Assembly (NCBI GenBank): GCA_020726505.1
Contig: JAHLEZ010000013.1
Coordinates: forward strand, 1,922,001 to 1,986,000
Source of the DNA: Leptodontidium sp. MPI-SDFR-AT-0119
Taxonomy: Eukaryota; Ascomycota; Leotiomycetes; Helotiales; Leptodontidiaceae
Direction of reading: 5' to 3'
DNA: 64,000 bases
Positions within the stretch are counted from its first letter, which is position 1, and each line of letters begins with the position of its first letter. The notes beneath the pieces were generated by a model. The model was not told the DNA's origin, searched no databases, and saw nothing but the letters and a program-made list of their open reading frames with translations. The position numbers and the translations under genes are program-made. Below are positions 33,601 through 45,515 of the stretch, in pieces.

Positions 33601-33757
33601 GTGAATATGTGAGAACGTATTGCCGTGAAGAGTAGAGGAGGATATGTGAGGAGTGGTGAGAGTCGAGGTTGGAGGTCGCTAAGCAGTTGACTTGGAGAAC
33701 GAACGACGTCGTGTCTTGCACACCCAACCAACACTCAATATCTGCTCACAACAATCA
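30685..33757. other. Gene-free interval rich in simple sequence
   Basis: Contains the CTCCTAC tandem repeat, a G10 run near 32407-32417, ATATC repeats beside it and GATACA repeats near 32630-32650. Many open frames on both strands are short, overlapping and low-complexity. No exon or RNA gene could be supported. Confidence 0.5.
31184..31230. repeat. CTCCTAC tandem repeat, about 6.7 copies
   Basis: Six exact 7-bp units followed by a partial unit. A heptamer microsatellite that is likely variable between strains. Confidence 0.9.
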
Positions 33758-34933
33758 TCACTTCTTGCCCATGCGGATGAAGCGTGTCCGGAGCCACATG
33801 ACGAACTTGGTCCAGGCCGAATGAGTCTTGAGCTTGGCGGTGCCGGATCTGCGAGGTTGATACAGCTGTTCCTCACCAACACCAGTGAAGGTAGGAGTTT
33901 GTTGCTGAAGAACCGAGTTATAGTCCCTGCCTACAAAGACATCCTTCTCCTGCATGGTGAGATCCGACTTGGAACGCTTGGAGCGGGTGTCGTTGCTGGC
34001 CGAAGAACGACGGTGACCACGCTCCATCTGACGAGCCTCCTTCTGTTGACGCTTCTCCAGGGCTTTGATCTCTTCTCTTGCGGCCTTCTCCTCCTTGGCT
34101 TGCTCCTTCTCTTGGAATTTGCGGCGAGCTTCTTGAATGGTCTCAGACCGGACGTGGGTGTCTACTTCTGAGCGAGATCGAATGCGGAATCCCTTGTCGA
34201 GGGAATTGCGGATGGCAGAGGCAGGAGACATGGTATCTGAGGGAGAGGCAATATCTGAGGAGAGCGTGTTGTTGTGGAGAGATGTATGCGATGTTGCGAG
34301 CGCGAGTTTGGAAGAACTGGCTTGCTTGTTGGTTTGGAGTCGCAGAAGGGGTTGTGGGTGAGAGATATTGGGCGAAGACGAGACGCCTGTTATTGATGGT
34401 GGGGAAGTATGGGTAGAGAGGTTCGAAGGTGAACGGAAGGGGTGAATTTGGCTCTGGCTGGGGGAACGAAGTTGGTTCTGGTCCTCATCTTCAGTCAGGG
34501 CCGGGCTATTGTCGAGTTCACTTTCGCGGAGGGAGTTCTGATAAGATGCTGAGGCCGCGATGGGCGGAGGAGTGTAGGGACGAGGAGTTTGCTGGAAGGG
34601 ATGGACGAAGGAGCCCGTACGATGACCACTGCCGGTGGTGGCAGTCGAGAATTGGGAAGTACCACTGGTCGAGCGGTGGTGGTAGCCTCGTCGCAGCTGG
34701 ACGTCATGGGAGGAGCGCGAGGCTGTCCCGGGCCCAGACCCAGAGCCATTGCCATACCCGCTGCCATACCCGTACTCGATGCCCAGTCCATCCTGCTCTG
34801 CAGCAGACCGGTCTAGGTCCAGCGAATTCTTCTCGCTTTGCGTCAATTTCCTCAATATGGGCTTCACTTTCGTCCCCCGCGATTTGGCCGTGTGGCCTTG
34901 GTAGCTGGTCATTGTGCTGGTTGCGATATCCAC
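33758..34933 (-). CDS. Disordered fungal protein with basic coiled coil, unknown function
   Basis: Single-exon, 391 residues. Start taken at 34933; Met8 (MTSYQGHTAKSRGTKVKPIL) is an equally good start. The N-terminal KPILRKLTQSEKNSLDLDRS motif and the C-terminal AWTKFVMWLRTRFIRMGKK end are shared by a conserved Pezizomycotina protein. Between them are a Gly/Tyr/Ser-rich tract, long Ser/Pro stretches and a charged coiled coil (EARRKFQEKEQAKEEKAARE, about 272-310). The Trp/Arg-rich amphipathic C-terminus may bind membranes (inference). No enzymatic motif. Confidence 0.82.
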   Translation of the reverse strand: MDIATSTMTSYQGHTAKSRGTKVKPILRKLTQSEKNSLDLDRSAAEQDGLGIEYGYGSGYGNGSGSGPGTASRSSHDVQLRRGYHHRSTSGTSQFSTATTGSGHRTGSFVHPFQQTPRPYTPPPIAASASYQNSLRESELDNSPALTEDEDQNQLRSPSQSQIHPFRSPSNLSTHTSPPSITGVSSSPNISHPQPLLRLQTNKQASSSKLALATSHTSLHNNTLSSDIASPSDTMSPASAIRNSLDKGFRIRSRSEVDTHVRSETIQEARRKFQEKEQAKEEKAAREEIKALEKRQQKEARQMERGHRRSSASNDTRSKRSKSDLTMQEKDVFVGRDYNSVLQQQTPTFTGVGEEQLYQPRRSGTAKLKTHSAWTKFVMWLRTRFIRMGKK

Positions 34934-37100
34934 CTACGGCAACAACAGCAAGGGCAATTGCAATTGCCCCGTCCCCTTTGCAGATCGCCGGTACTCATAT
35001 ACAACTACTTCGCATCACTGCGCGACTGCCGATGTGTGGAGGTGGAGATATATAGGGACGGATGTGGTGGGCTTGAGGTGGTACGGTGGTGCGGTGGTAC
35101 GGCGGTACAGTGGATGGTTTGCTGCGACGGCGACTTGGATATCTACACAACTGGCACAACTAGCAGCATACGAAGATGCAGATGAAATCGGTGGTTGATG
35201 CGTTGATATCGATGCACTGGGATGCACTGCACTGCGCTGTCAAGGCCGTATAATTCGAGGATCTGGGCGGCGGGGAGGAGGATGGATGGATGGTAGCGTT
35301 TGCGGTGAAGTACTGCTGCTGCTGGACTTTCGATGCAACAACTCTGCGACTTCTCTCTCCAAAGAATTGGCAGATCCAGAATAAGATACACTGCTGGAGG
35401 ATATCGATACAAAGGCCTACGAGAGTCGGACAGCGAGATGAGGGTAGAGGATAGGATCGTGAGGGATTATTCGGCGATGCTGCACCGCCTTCCTTCTGCG
35501 TACGAAGCCCGAATGGAATGTGCAGCGCCCAGCCCAGGCTTCCTCCTTTCCTTCTCGAGCAGATCCAGATCCAACAAAACAATCAGGATGCCAGCAAAGG
35601 ATCCGAATGATCGATCGGTCGTGGAGAGAGTCGTGCTCTGCTGTCTGTCAGAGTCCGTACCGATATGGGATTGTCGGTCGTGGATCGTGGTGGTCGTTGG
35701 ATCAACAACAATCAGCCTCAGTAACACATGCACGACCTCTGCTCTGGTCGGCCTCAGCTCTGCCTGGGCTTGGGTGGGTATGGGCGGGCGTGGGCAGGCG
35801 GATGTCTGGGACCTGGCCATGGGTCTGGCTTCTCTCTCTCCTCCTATCGTATCAAAAGCTTACCGTATGGCCCGCTCTGGGCTCTCTTGCGCAACGATGA
35901 CTGGCCAGTCGAGCCCTCCAACCCCTCTTTATTACTGTGCCTTTTCCCTTTCCACTCCTCTTATCGCTTTCCCCATCCATCCCTCTTCCCGGCAAGTCCG
36001 GGGACCAAAACCCAGATAGACAGTCAGCAGTCTTTGACAGAAGCATGTCTCGTTTCGAAATCACGGCTTGGATGTTCTTTGAAAGAGAGAGGGGGGAGAA
36101 GGAAGGGATTTGTTTGATAAATGGGGGACAAGTCACTGTTGAGAGGTGGGGTTATGGCAAGGTTGTCCGTTAATGGTGGGCAATCTTTCTGGATCTTCAC
36201 TGGTAGCAGGCACTTTCTACTTGTGGTACTGTGCCAATTATCCCAGGATCCAGGCTGGATATGTGTACCATGGTCTTGAAAGGTTCATGATCAGCATGCG
36301 GCGACGCAGGATGGCCGAAGCGGGAAGAGAAAAGAAGGGTAGGGGACCTGGAGACGATCTCTCGATCTCTCCCGTTGTCAGATCATATACTTGTCGATAA
36401 GATCGCTGGTAAGGGTACAGTTTCAGTAAAAGTATGGTCCGATACGGACTCTTAAAAACAATCATCTCCAAAGTCAGAATCGAAGTCAAAAGTCGGAAGT
36501 CAAAGCCAAAATCAAAGTCAAAATCGATGATACCATCATCCTTTGAAGAGATCCAATCCTCCCTTTTTCCCACTTTCCTTTCCTGGAATAGACCGTTCGA
36601 CCGTTCTCGCAATTGCCGAGGAGCGAAGTTGAGAAGCTTCTTAGTTAGCCCTGGCCTGGCCTGGCCTGGCTGGCCGAAGATCCAGACCAACGCAACATAA
36701 CGCATACAACGCGATGCAATGCAACGCCAACCGCCATCTCCTGCACCCAGCACCATAGTTCAAACAACGCACTCTGTTCGTTCAATCTCTCACTGCCGTC
36801 CCTTCAGAGTATCTAACTTTCTCGGTTTAAGATAAGTCCACCTGAGAAGAGCTGGACGGATGATCTGTCTTTTCTTTCTTATTAGCATGTCTTATGTAAA
36901 AGGGAGCGTGAAGATTGTGAGTTGAATGTGAGAGGGGTAACAAGTAGATTTCCCCGCTGTACTGTGAATGAAAGCGGCGCATTCGGCTCCTTAAGTAAGT
37001 GAGTGTGAGATTGAGAGTGTGAGTTGAAGCAAGCGAATTAAGCGATGGGATCATACGAGAGACGAGGAGGGAGGAGGATATGAGAGGAGAGGATATGAGA

Positions 37101-37140
37101 GGAGAGGAGAGGAGAGGAGAGGAGAGGAGAGGAGAGGAGA
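37101..37140. repeat. GGAGA tandem repeat, 8 copies
   Basis: Eight exact pentamers follow a looser GGATATGAGA-type repeat that starts near 37072. Purine-only strand. Confidence 0.9.
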
Positions 37141-40100
37141 GAATGAGATCTCGATTCAGAAATATAAAATGTAATATGAGTTTATCAAGCTGAGGAATGA
37201 CTACTAAGTAACCCCAATCCCCAGTTTCTTCCCTGGTTCCTCCTTCATCGCTATATCCAAGAATTTTCTTTCATATGCACTCACTCCGCCTGATCTTCAC
37301 TCACTTTTCAATATGGGGAAGGAAAAATAATCCTTCCGGTATCCCGCTCTCATTCCAATTCTATTCTTTTGAAGCCTTGGGCGCTATGTCTCCCTCCGCA
37401 TTTACCAGTTCGGTTAGTTCCGAGGTTATGGTCATGCCATCTCATCATCTCATCTCATCGCATTTCATCTCATCTCATCCTAGTACTTCTTCCCAGTTCC
37501 ACTCGTTCAGCTTGGAGAAAACGGAGGTTGATTTTCCTTCTAGAAGTAGAAGCTCGTGCATGAGATGAACCCGGATGTGGTGAGGTGATGTGATGTGATG
37601 TGAGATGATGTGAGGGCCGATGGATAATCCGGGCCGTGAGCCAGCTTCCGGAGGTACTGCACTGAGGGGAAAGTAAGGACGGGACGGAAAATCGTTCCTG
37701 CTTTTCCTTCGTTTTATTGTTTTGTTATTTATTGGTTTCTGGATTTAGATGAGGGGGCCGATCGATTGGAAATTTATCGTTGGAATTGGGTGTCGAAGAG
37801 ATGAAGAGATATTAGGATGAGGATATGAGGAGACGGAGGGAGCTGGAAGGGGAGTTTGATATTCCGGGGGTCTAGATTCTGGGATATTGATTTTGGTTTT
37901 GGGAATTTCTTGTTTGGGAATGTGTGCGTGGTGGTGTGAGATATCTTCAATTCTACAAAGAAGCGGGAAGGGAAGACGGAAGAACTTGGTCTATGAGGGG
38001 AAATTATTCTTGATGCGAGATCTAGGTTGAGTGATAAATAAATGAGGAATGGAAATTTTATTATATGCGTGTTTAGAGTAACCGGATGATACTGGTATTT
38101 TATTGATACTCAGAGTCGGATTGACCATTCTCTTTGGCTGTAGCTTCCCTCACTCACCTGCCGAATGCGGAATGGAATTCTGGTGGGTGATGATGATACG
38201 AGCTCAAGCGAGGCGAGGTCGTTGTATCTTCACTCCGAATCCAAATCATTTTAGGTCCCCCTAATTAACTCTTTACTCCTTTCCCACTTTCAAACGTAGT
38301 ACTAAGCCATCCCTCACCTGAATAATCCCCTTCCATCAGTCAGTCCTCGACAATCCACCCCACCTCTAGCCTCACACCCCATATCTCTAACCATCATCCC
38401 TCACCCTAAGCTTATCCGTCAAACTCGTTAGGATACTAGCGAAACCAAAGCGGGCCGATGGCAATAACAATTGACCGACCTCGATTCAAATCGATCCGCT
38501 TATTTTAGCTTCTTGTGAATTCGAGTGACTTGCATACAGTAAGTACTAGGTACAGACAAGTACGGACCAGACCAGACCGAATCAACCGTGCAACCGTGCA
38601 AGCGAGCGTCCGAGCCGCTGTGGAACTGTGGAACTGTGGACTACGAATGCTAGGTTATGTGGCTGGAGGAGATCCCGTTTCTTTATCGACACTTTTTGGC
38701 GCGGAGGGGGAAGAGGAGGGGGTTTTGGAGGGGAACGAACTTCATCGGTTTTGGAATTTTTTACTTAGATTTGTATTTTCGGATATTACCTACCCCTTCT
38801 GTACTTACATATGTTTCTTAGAAGCAAGTACAGTAGGGTGAGTAGAGTAGAGTAGCTTCCAAGATCCTAGGGATGAGGCCCGATATACTTACCTACCCAC
38901 AGCGCAAAGTACATACTGTGACATTCTGTATAGCTACATATGGCTGATGGCGAAGGGAGCGGGTTCGTCGGCATGTGAAGCTCATGAGAAGGAAAGGAAC
39001 CCGCCGTCCTTTCGTGCTCTCTCTCTCTCTCTCTCCGCCTTTGGAAGGTCGGTCGGAGAAGGACGGCACGGTAGGTACCTTAGTGTTGGTTTTGATCGAT
39101 CGTTGTCAGTCTGTGGGTACATAAGCTTCGGCGAGGTTAGTTTGTATGTACGCATGTAGGTATTCGCCAACCAACCGAGTTAGTGTAAGTTGAGCATTCG
39201 AGGTTGGTTCGGCTTCATTTTGGATATTATAAACAGGAAGGGAATGAGTGAGAACTGAAAACAGTCCTCTGTACAATTTACATAATCAAAGTCTGATGAA
39301 TCTTTCTCTTGCTATCTAATCGAGAATAACCAAAGACCCCCCTTCCCCCCCCCAAAAACAAAAATACCTTTCTTCTCCAGTCCAGTTCAATCTGTTGAGC
39401 CGCCGGCCAGCCTGCTCTACCCCTCAACTTCACCTCACCTCACCTCATCAAACGCCGACGATGATGCGATTCTCAGGCAATACGCAGGGCACACGCCACC
39501 GAGTGTTCATACCTATCCACTCCACTCCATTTCCCGCAATACCTTACTGACTTCAAGCGCCCCGCGGTCTGTTCTCTCGCGCAATCAATCGGTCGCGGTT
39601 TAGCCCTAGCTCCATCTCTCTATCCGTCATTACCTTGCCTCCCCTCCACCTTTGGTTAGCAGCTAGTCGTGCTAGTTCTCGATCTTAGTTTTATGTCTAG
39701 TCTAGTTTGGTTTAGCTTAATCGAGTAGTTTAGTCGAGAGGGAGGGAAAGACAAGGACTAGGATGAACTAGTTGATTGGATGTGAAGGGAGGAGAATTGG
39801 AGATGGGGGTTCTTCTTTTCTCTCTCTGTTCTTTCTTCTTCTCTTGATGGAGATTCGGCGACTGAAGGAATCGAGGAGAGGAGCTCGACTAGGTAAAGTA
39901 GTTAGTTGGTGATGTGATGGCGAGACTGATACTGCAGCTTCGGAGATGTGCTCATGTACAGACGGAGGTCAGTAGCTAATAGCTACCTACCTAGGCAAGT
40001 TCCTGTAGGCATGCACGGAGTACCTGAACTTGAACTGCATTCGGTACCTCACGCATAGTCGATCCCGCTTTGATGCTCTTACTGGGGGTTAAGGAGGGAG

Positions 40101-41895
40101 AGCAAGGGACGAGAGAAGCAGAGGATGAATTGATGCATATCTCGTTAATTTGGGGATGTGCTGTCGTGCTTCCGTACCGTCGCCGTACTGGTACCAGATT
40201 CAGATCGTGGGTGAAGATGCAGGGAATGTGAGGCAAGGCGGCTAAATTGTGTGTGTGTATCCCGGGGCTGTCAAAAAAAAAATTCGATATTGCATTCTTG
40301 GATTATTGGATTTGACTGTTTTCGAATTCTCGAGTCGCAAGAATGACTTGATGAGGTGCTTTGGGCCGTGTGTTGGAGAGCAGGTTACCCATCCCACCCA
40401 ACACATTTGCCACGGACCGGAAATCACTATGCGGTGGTGAGAGAGGTGGGAAGGTGGATTGACAGATACAGTACTACGGATAATGGATCCATGCGGTACT
40501 CGTAGATGACAGACGGAGTGGAGATGAGGAGAAAGTGAGGCAAGGAAGATTCGGATGCCTCGCTTTGCATACCTGTAGGTAAGGAGCTTTGCATTGCCTG
40601 CCTTGCTTCGTACCTTACTCTTCATCGAACTGGGGAGGGCAGGCCGCAGATTTACTGACGATCCCCGATATTCTACTTTCTTGTCAGCTTATTCGTGGTC
40701 TTATTCATCTCGTGAGCGGAAGTACGATATCGTATCGTACATAGGAATTCCATAGCTAGCTACCTAGCTAGCTAGGACCACCGCGCTTCGCCAGCCTGTG
40801 GTGTTGCTGCCCCTCCATTTCCCATATGCCCCTCTTAGCGCTGGCTGTACCCTTGGACAGAGCCTACCCGAGGTACCCAGTAGGTAGCTAATCTACCCCG
40901 CCCAGAGGTATCCGTATCAAATGTCTCAGGAAGTCCCTTCATCCATGATATCCATCCACAGACAGCAAGCAGCTACTAACTAACTGGCTGGCCAGCTAGT
41001 AATGCCGGGCCGAATCAGAAGAGTCAAAACCGCATCTAGTTTTCTGACAGTCAACTAAAACAAACTAACTAGGTAGGTAGTCGCCGAGTGAGGAGATTTA
41101 AAGTGCGGTTCCGCTATCCATAGGTTTTAATTTTCTTATTTCCAGGCGGCAAGAGCGCGTTTGAATGCATCTACCATTTCGCTTACAGGAATCTTCGGCA
41201 CCAATCAGAGAGGCAGAGGCAGAGTGGGGTCAATAATGGGGAAATTTACAAATTGGATTGATCAGAACCAGAACCAGACGGGATAGGATAGGATAGGATA
41301 AGACAGGACAAGGCAAGACAGGCATGGGAAGAGTAAGAGAGAACCATGACTGGGTGGCAGTGCGAGCAGACAATTGGATCGATTGATTTTGAGGGTCTTG
41401 CTCCGTAATGAGAGTATTTCCGTTGGCCTGATTGAGAATGAATAGATGGGGATGGCTTATTTGGCCTTGTCTTGCCTTCCGTGACTACCTACCTTTCTGT
41501 GATGTATCCGGAGTACCTCGCATATCAAAGGTACAGTACATCCTTACATCCATAGCATACCTACCCAGATTCCACCATACTATACCCCATCAGACAGACC
41601 ACGAATACCTCTTGTTCTCTAGCTTAACCTTTCTAATTTTCAGCATGCATGAGCCAGCTGCAGCTCATCGCGTCACTTTGCTGACGGACGGACGAACTGC
41701 AGCAAGCGTAACGAAACGAACCGAAGATTTCGAATTGTGGGAACCACGTTCTGCCTATCCTGTCCCGTCTCGGAGTTCTTCTTTCTCATGCTCGACATCT
41801 GAATCCTTGAGCGACGGGCTGCAATAGCTGAGGACCCTTTCCTTCCTATTCTTGTTTGGTATTTTTTAATATAGAAACGGTATTCGTGGGGGTGG

Positions 41896-41920
41896 GTGAG
41901 GTGAGGTGAGGTGAGGTGAG
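41896..41920. repeat. GTGAG tandem repeat, 5 copies
   Basis: Five exact pentamers. The same unit recurs as CTCAC-type runs elsewhere in the region (for example near 39429-39446). Confidence 0.85.
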
Positions 41921-44175
41921 GTAATAGCATGAATCTTCTGATCTAGTAAAGGTTTCACTTAATCATTCAGTCGGGGAGGATAGGTATGGATTGGATGGCA
42001 ATGGAATGTCAAACGACGAGCCCTCGTGCCAGCATGAGATTTTTGCTAGTAATCCCGAACCGAGCCCTTTGCCGTACTACGTATCCTATGCTGATGAATG
42101 GATGAGATCGAGTCAAGCAATGGAAACCAGAGGCGTCTCTCGTTCCGTACTGAATCTGACTGTCCTTTTCTCTCCCCTCTCTGTGTTCTGGGCTCGCTAC
42201 ACATCTCAACGGTCATTGACCACCCCATGCTGGGATGGTAGGGATAGCTTGTCGCTACAGAAAGAGAGATCGAATAGAATCATATCATCCACCGATGCAC
42301 CACTCAGCGATCTTCCAAGACCGTCCGCCCAGACTAGCATCCCACTTCTTTAACCCCTCCCACTGGCATGGCAGCTGCAGAGCATCGAGACGGGCGTCGA
42401 TGGCGTCTGCATTGCATACAGTAGGGAAGCAGTAAGCGAAACGCCTTCGTTCGTTTAGCCTGGCCTCACTCAATCAGTCAGTGTGTAGGAGGTAATTCCT
42501 GTTCCATTCCATTCCAATCATTCAATTCTTTTGGCTGGCTTGATGCAGAAAGCGTGGGAGTGAAGTTCCGGCTGGCCTTCCTTCCTTGAGAGTGAGTGAG
42601 AGTTCTCAAAAGATGTACAAAAACGTTCTGCTGCAGCGGCCGAGTCTCGATGAATAAAGCCACCGAACCGAGGAGGGGAGCCCTGTCCTTGTAATTTATT
42701 CTTAATCCGTCCAGGACAGTGCAGTAGTAAATGCTCACGCCATCCTGGTGGCTGTACGCAATCAATCGAGACCCTGGTGATTGAGTGCTTGGATGGGGTT
42801 GCAGTGGCTCGAGTAACTACTCTGCCTCCATACCATCGTACTCTACTTTACTCTACTGCTGTACAGAAACAGAAAGGACTAAATAGGTAGGGACTTGGTG
42901 GCTAGTTTACCTACCTTGGCCAAGTCCCCTGTAAGTGATTCGTCCCAGCACTGTCTCTCCCTCTCATCCCAGCCAAGCCAACACAGGCTCGCTGTAGTCC
43001 ACCCATTCAGCCTGCTATCCCCGCCTGCAGAACACTACCTGCGGGTACGTACTGTGCTGTAGACTGCACTGCACTGCAGTGCAATGTACTGCACTGTGGG
43101 CTGCGACTGCGGGACAGCGGGCTTGCAGCAGTGCGCTGTAGCGTGTTTTGTACAGATCGCAAGATGGACTCAGCGCTGCCGGGCGCCTTTCTCATGCTGA
43201 TCATTTCTATCTGGGGCAGATGGCTGGACTTGTTCTGGACACGACGAGACTTTAGTACTTGAAGTGTATCAGAAATGCCGTGAGTGCGTTGCGTCCATTC
43301 TTGCATTCGTTGCATTCATTGGATTGATTGTTCCTGATCCGCCGAAGAAAGCTATTCATAGGTAGGCAGGTAGGTAGAGGCTGTCTCTGTCTTCTGGCTG
43401 GCCAGTCTAGGGCGCTGAAGATGGGGAGATGTCTCGGTAGGAAACACCCTATGGATATCAGAGGACTTCGACCAACAACAGAATTGTCCTCCGTAGTAGT
43501 GTGCGTAGTAGTGTGCGTAGTAGTGTCCTCCGTACCGTGTTGTAGAGTACGCTGTAGCGACTCAGAACCCCTCTCCTGCCTCTCTGGCCAGCCTTCTTCT
43601 TCAACTACTCCACCAACGGCCGTCAACCGCCTTCAACTCCACTCAGATTCGGCATCAGCCAGACCCCTCAGCCATCTACTAGTCCTTGCCCATTTCCCCT
43701 TGTATTTACGGAGTATGTATTTTCCTGAAGTAGCACATCGTTCTTTGCGAAGTTATTCCGTACAGTACATGAGCCTTGCGGACTGACTGAATGACTGACT
43801 ACTGACTTCTTCATATGGTATCCTTGCTATGGTGGCGTCAGCAAGCAAAAACGACAACTTCTCAATATCAAACGGGTTCTGTCTCAGTATCTCAAAAGTT
43901 CTGTCATTTCTTATTCTGTCATTTTATTAATGATTCTATTATTATTGTTTTCTCGCGCGACCTTTGCTCCATCCATCCATTCATCACATCAGCTATCAGC
44001 CATCACCAATCCACTCTACTCTGGCCGGCCTATTCCTGCGAGAGTCAGCGCCTTCTCATGTACCTACTGTATCCACTCCACCATTCCACACTCCACCCTC
44101 CACCAACTCCACCACTGACCTCACTTGACCACTACTACTCAACCCCCTACCATAGCATAGCATAGCACAGCCCAC

Positions 44176-44215
44176 CCTGTCCTGTCCTGCCCTGCCCTGC
44201 CCTGCCCTGCCCTGC
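44176..44215. repeat. CCTGY tandem repeat, 8 copies
   Basis: Two CCTGT units followed by six CCTGC units, preceded by a CATAG run. It lies about 1.3 kb upstream of the glycosyltransferase start, within a pyrimidine-rich stretch. Confidence 0.88.
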
Positions 44216-44735
44216 ACTCATCCCCTCCTCCTCCCCCTCCACTCCCCTCTATCTCAGAATCCCTACCTCTTCTCCCCTACCTCCTCTCCCCTGCCCCTCC
44301 CCTGTCCCTCCTCCATCACTCAATCTAGTATCCGCCGACTAATGTCAAACTAACTGTTCGTTGTTCTGGCTACTAGGAACTATTTTTCGTCTGCTCCCAC
44401 TCCCCTCCCCTTCAACCCACCAGAAGCACAATATGACTGATCGGGTTTCGCGCCCGCGACTTAAACGCTCGTTTCTGCAGCCTGCTTCTCCATCATGGTG
44501 CCGTTTCCGTCTGGCATGTCCGTGGCTGAACTATATAGACCTCCGCAGGACCCTGTGGGGGAGGAGAGCTTACAGGAAGTATGACATCTCGGCGACTCTC
44601 GTGCACCGAGCTGTATCAAGAGCATCTTCGCCCGTTCTGTATATTTATCAATTGAGCTCCAGCACCTGGGAATTAACGGTCTTTTGGTGATCTTGGTCTC
44701 GGTCCTTCGTTGTTCGCGCCTCGCCCGCATATCCT

Positions 44736-44760
44736 CATATCATATCATATCATATCATAT
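44736..44760. repeat. CATAT tandem repeat, 5 copies
   Basis: Five exact pentamers about 755 bp upstream of the glycosyltransferase start. Confidence 0.88.
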
Positions 44761-45515
44761 CATTATCCATCCATTGCCAGTCGTCGTTGCTTGCCGCATA
44801 CAGTACAGCCAATTCTTGTCTTGCTTGCCTGCCCCATCTTCGTCATCGTCTGTCTTCGTTTGGCTCGGCGTTGCGTTGCATTGTGTTTTGCGGATACGGA
44901 ATCTGGACCCTTTGCATTTCCAATTGGATCTTGAACTTTGGGGCTTTTCTGGCTTTGCATTTCACTGCTGGATCCAGTGAACAAACACCATTTCTGCGGA
45001 CCTTGTCGACTTGCTGCCCCAATTGGCCCGAACTCGACCTTCTGCATATATCTCCTCCTCTCCAAAAGAAGAAGCTTCATCCCGCCCGCATTCAACGCGG
45101 CTGACTTTTTCTCCTTCATCCCAAATATTCGACTCACTCCATACAAAAACACCCTCAATACCATCTCCAGCATTTCTTGCTTTTTCCCGCTCCCGCAGCT
45201 TCGAAAAACTACATCCAACCAGCCATCAGCCTCTCCCCCCTCACGAATCGGCACGCTCACCCTCACCAATCAACACAAACCTCTCCTCAAAGCCCCTCCA
45301 ATTGCCTCAGATTCATCTATATCTCTCTGCGCCCTTTCAGTTGCCACTTCTCGACCTCAACACATGACCCCTCAATATTTGCCCCTCCAAAATACTCCAC
45401 AGTGGCAATCCGGCCTGGGTACTAAAACCAGTTGCATATTCCTTCAGGCGATCTCCAAATTGGAACTTTGACCGTCTCCGCGCAGCTTGGGCTTCTTACC
45501 AGGCCAAAATTCATA

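Larger units (their letters stand above)
34934..45515. other. Long gene-poor region (10.6 kb)
   Basis: No exon could be supported over 10.6 kb. Open frames are many but short, overlapping on both strands and biased by simple repeats. The sequence is rich in TACCTACC, GGAGA, GTGAG, CATAT and CCTGC motifs and in short palindromes, such as the stem at 40722-40740 and TGCACTGCAGTGCA at 43070-43083. The left end is probably the leader and promoter of the gene at 33758-34933, and the right 1-2 kb that of the glycosyltransferase. Unannotated long non-coding RNAs are possible. Confidence 0.55.

Noticed and set aside
34429..36173. Several overlapping frames of 75-228 codons on both strands
   Set aside because: Low complexity, no domain, mutually overlapping; probably leader and promoter of the minus-strand gene at 33758-34933.
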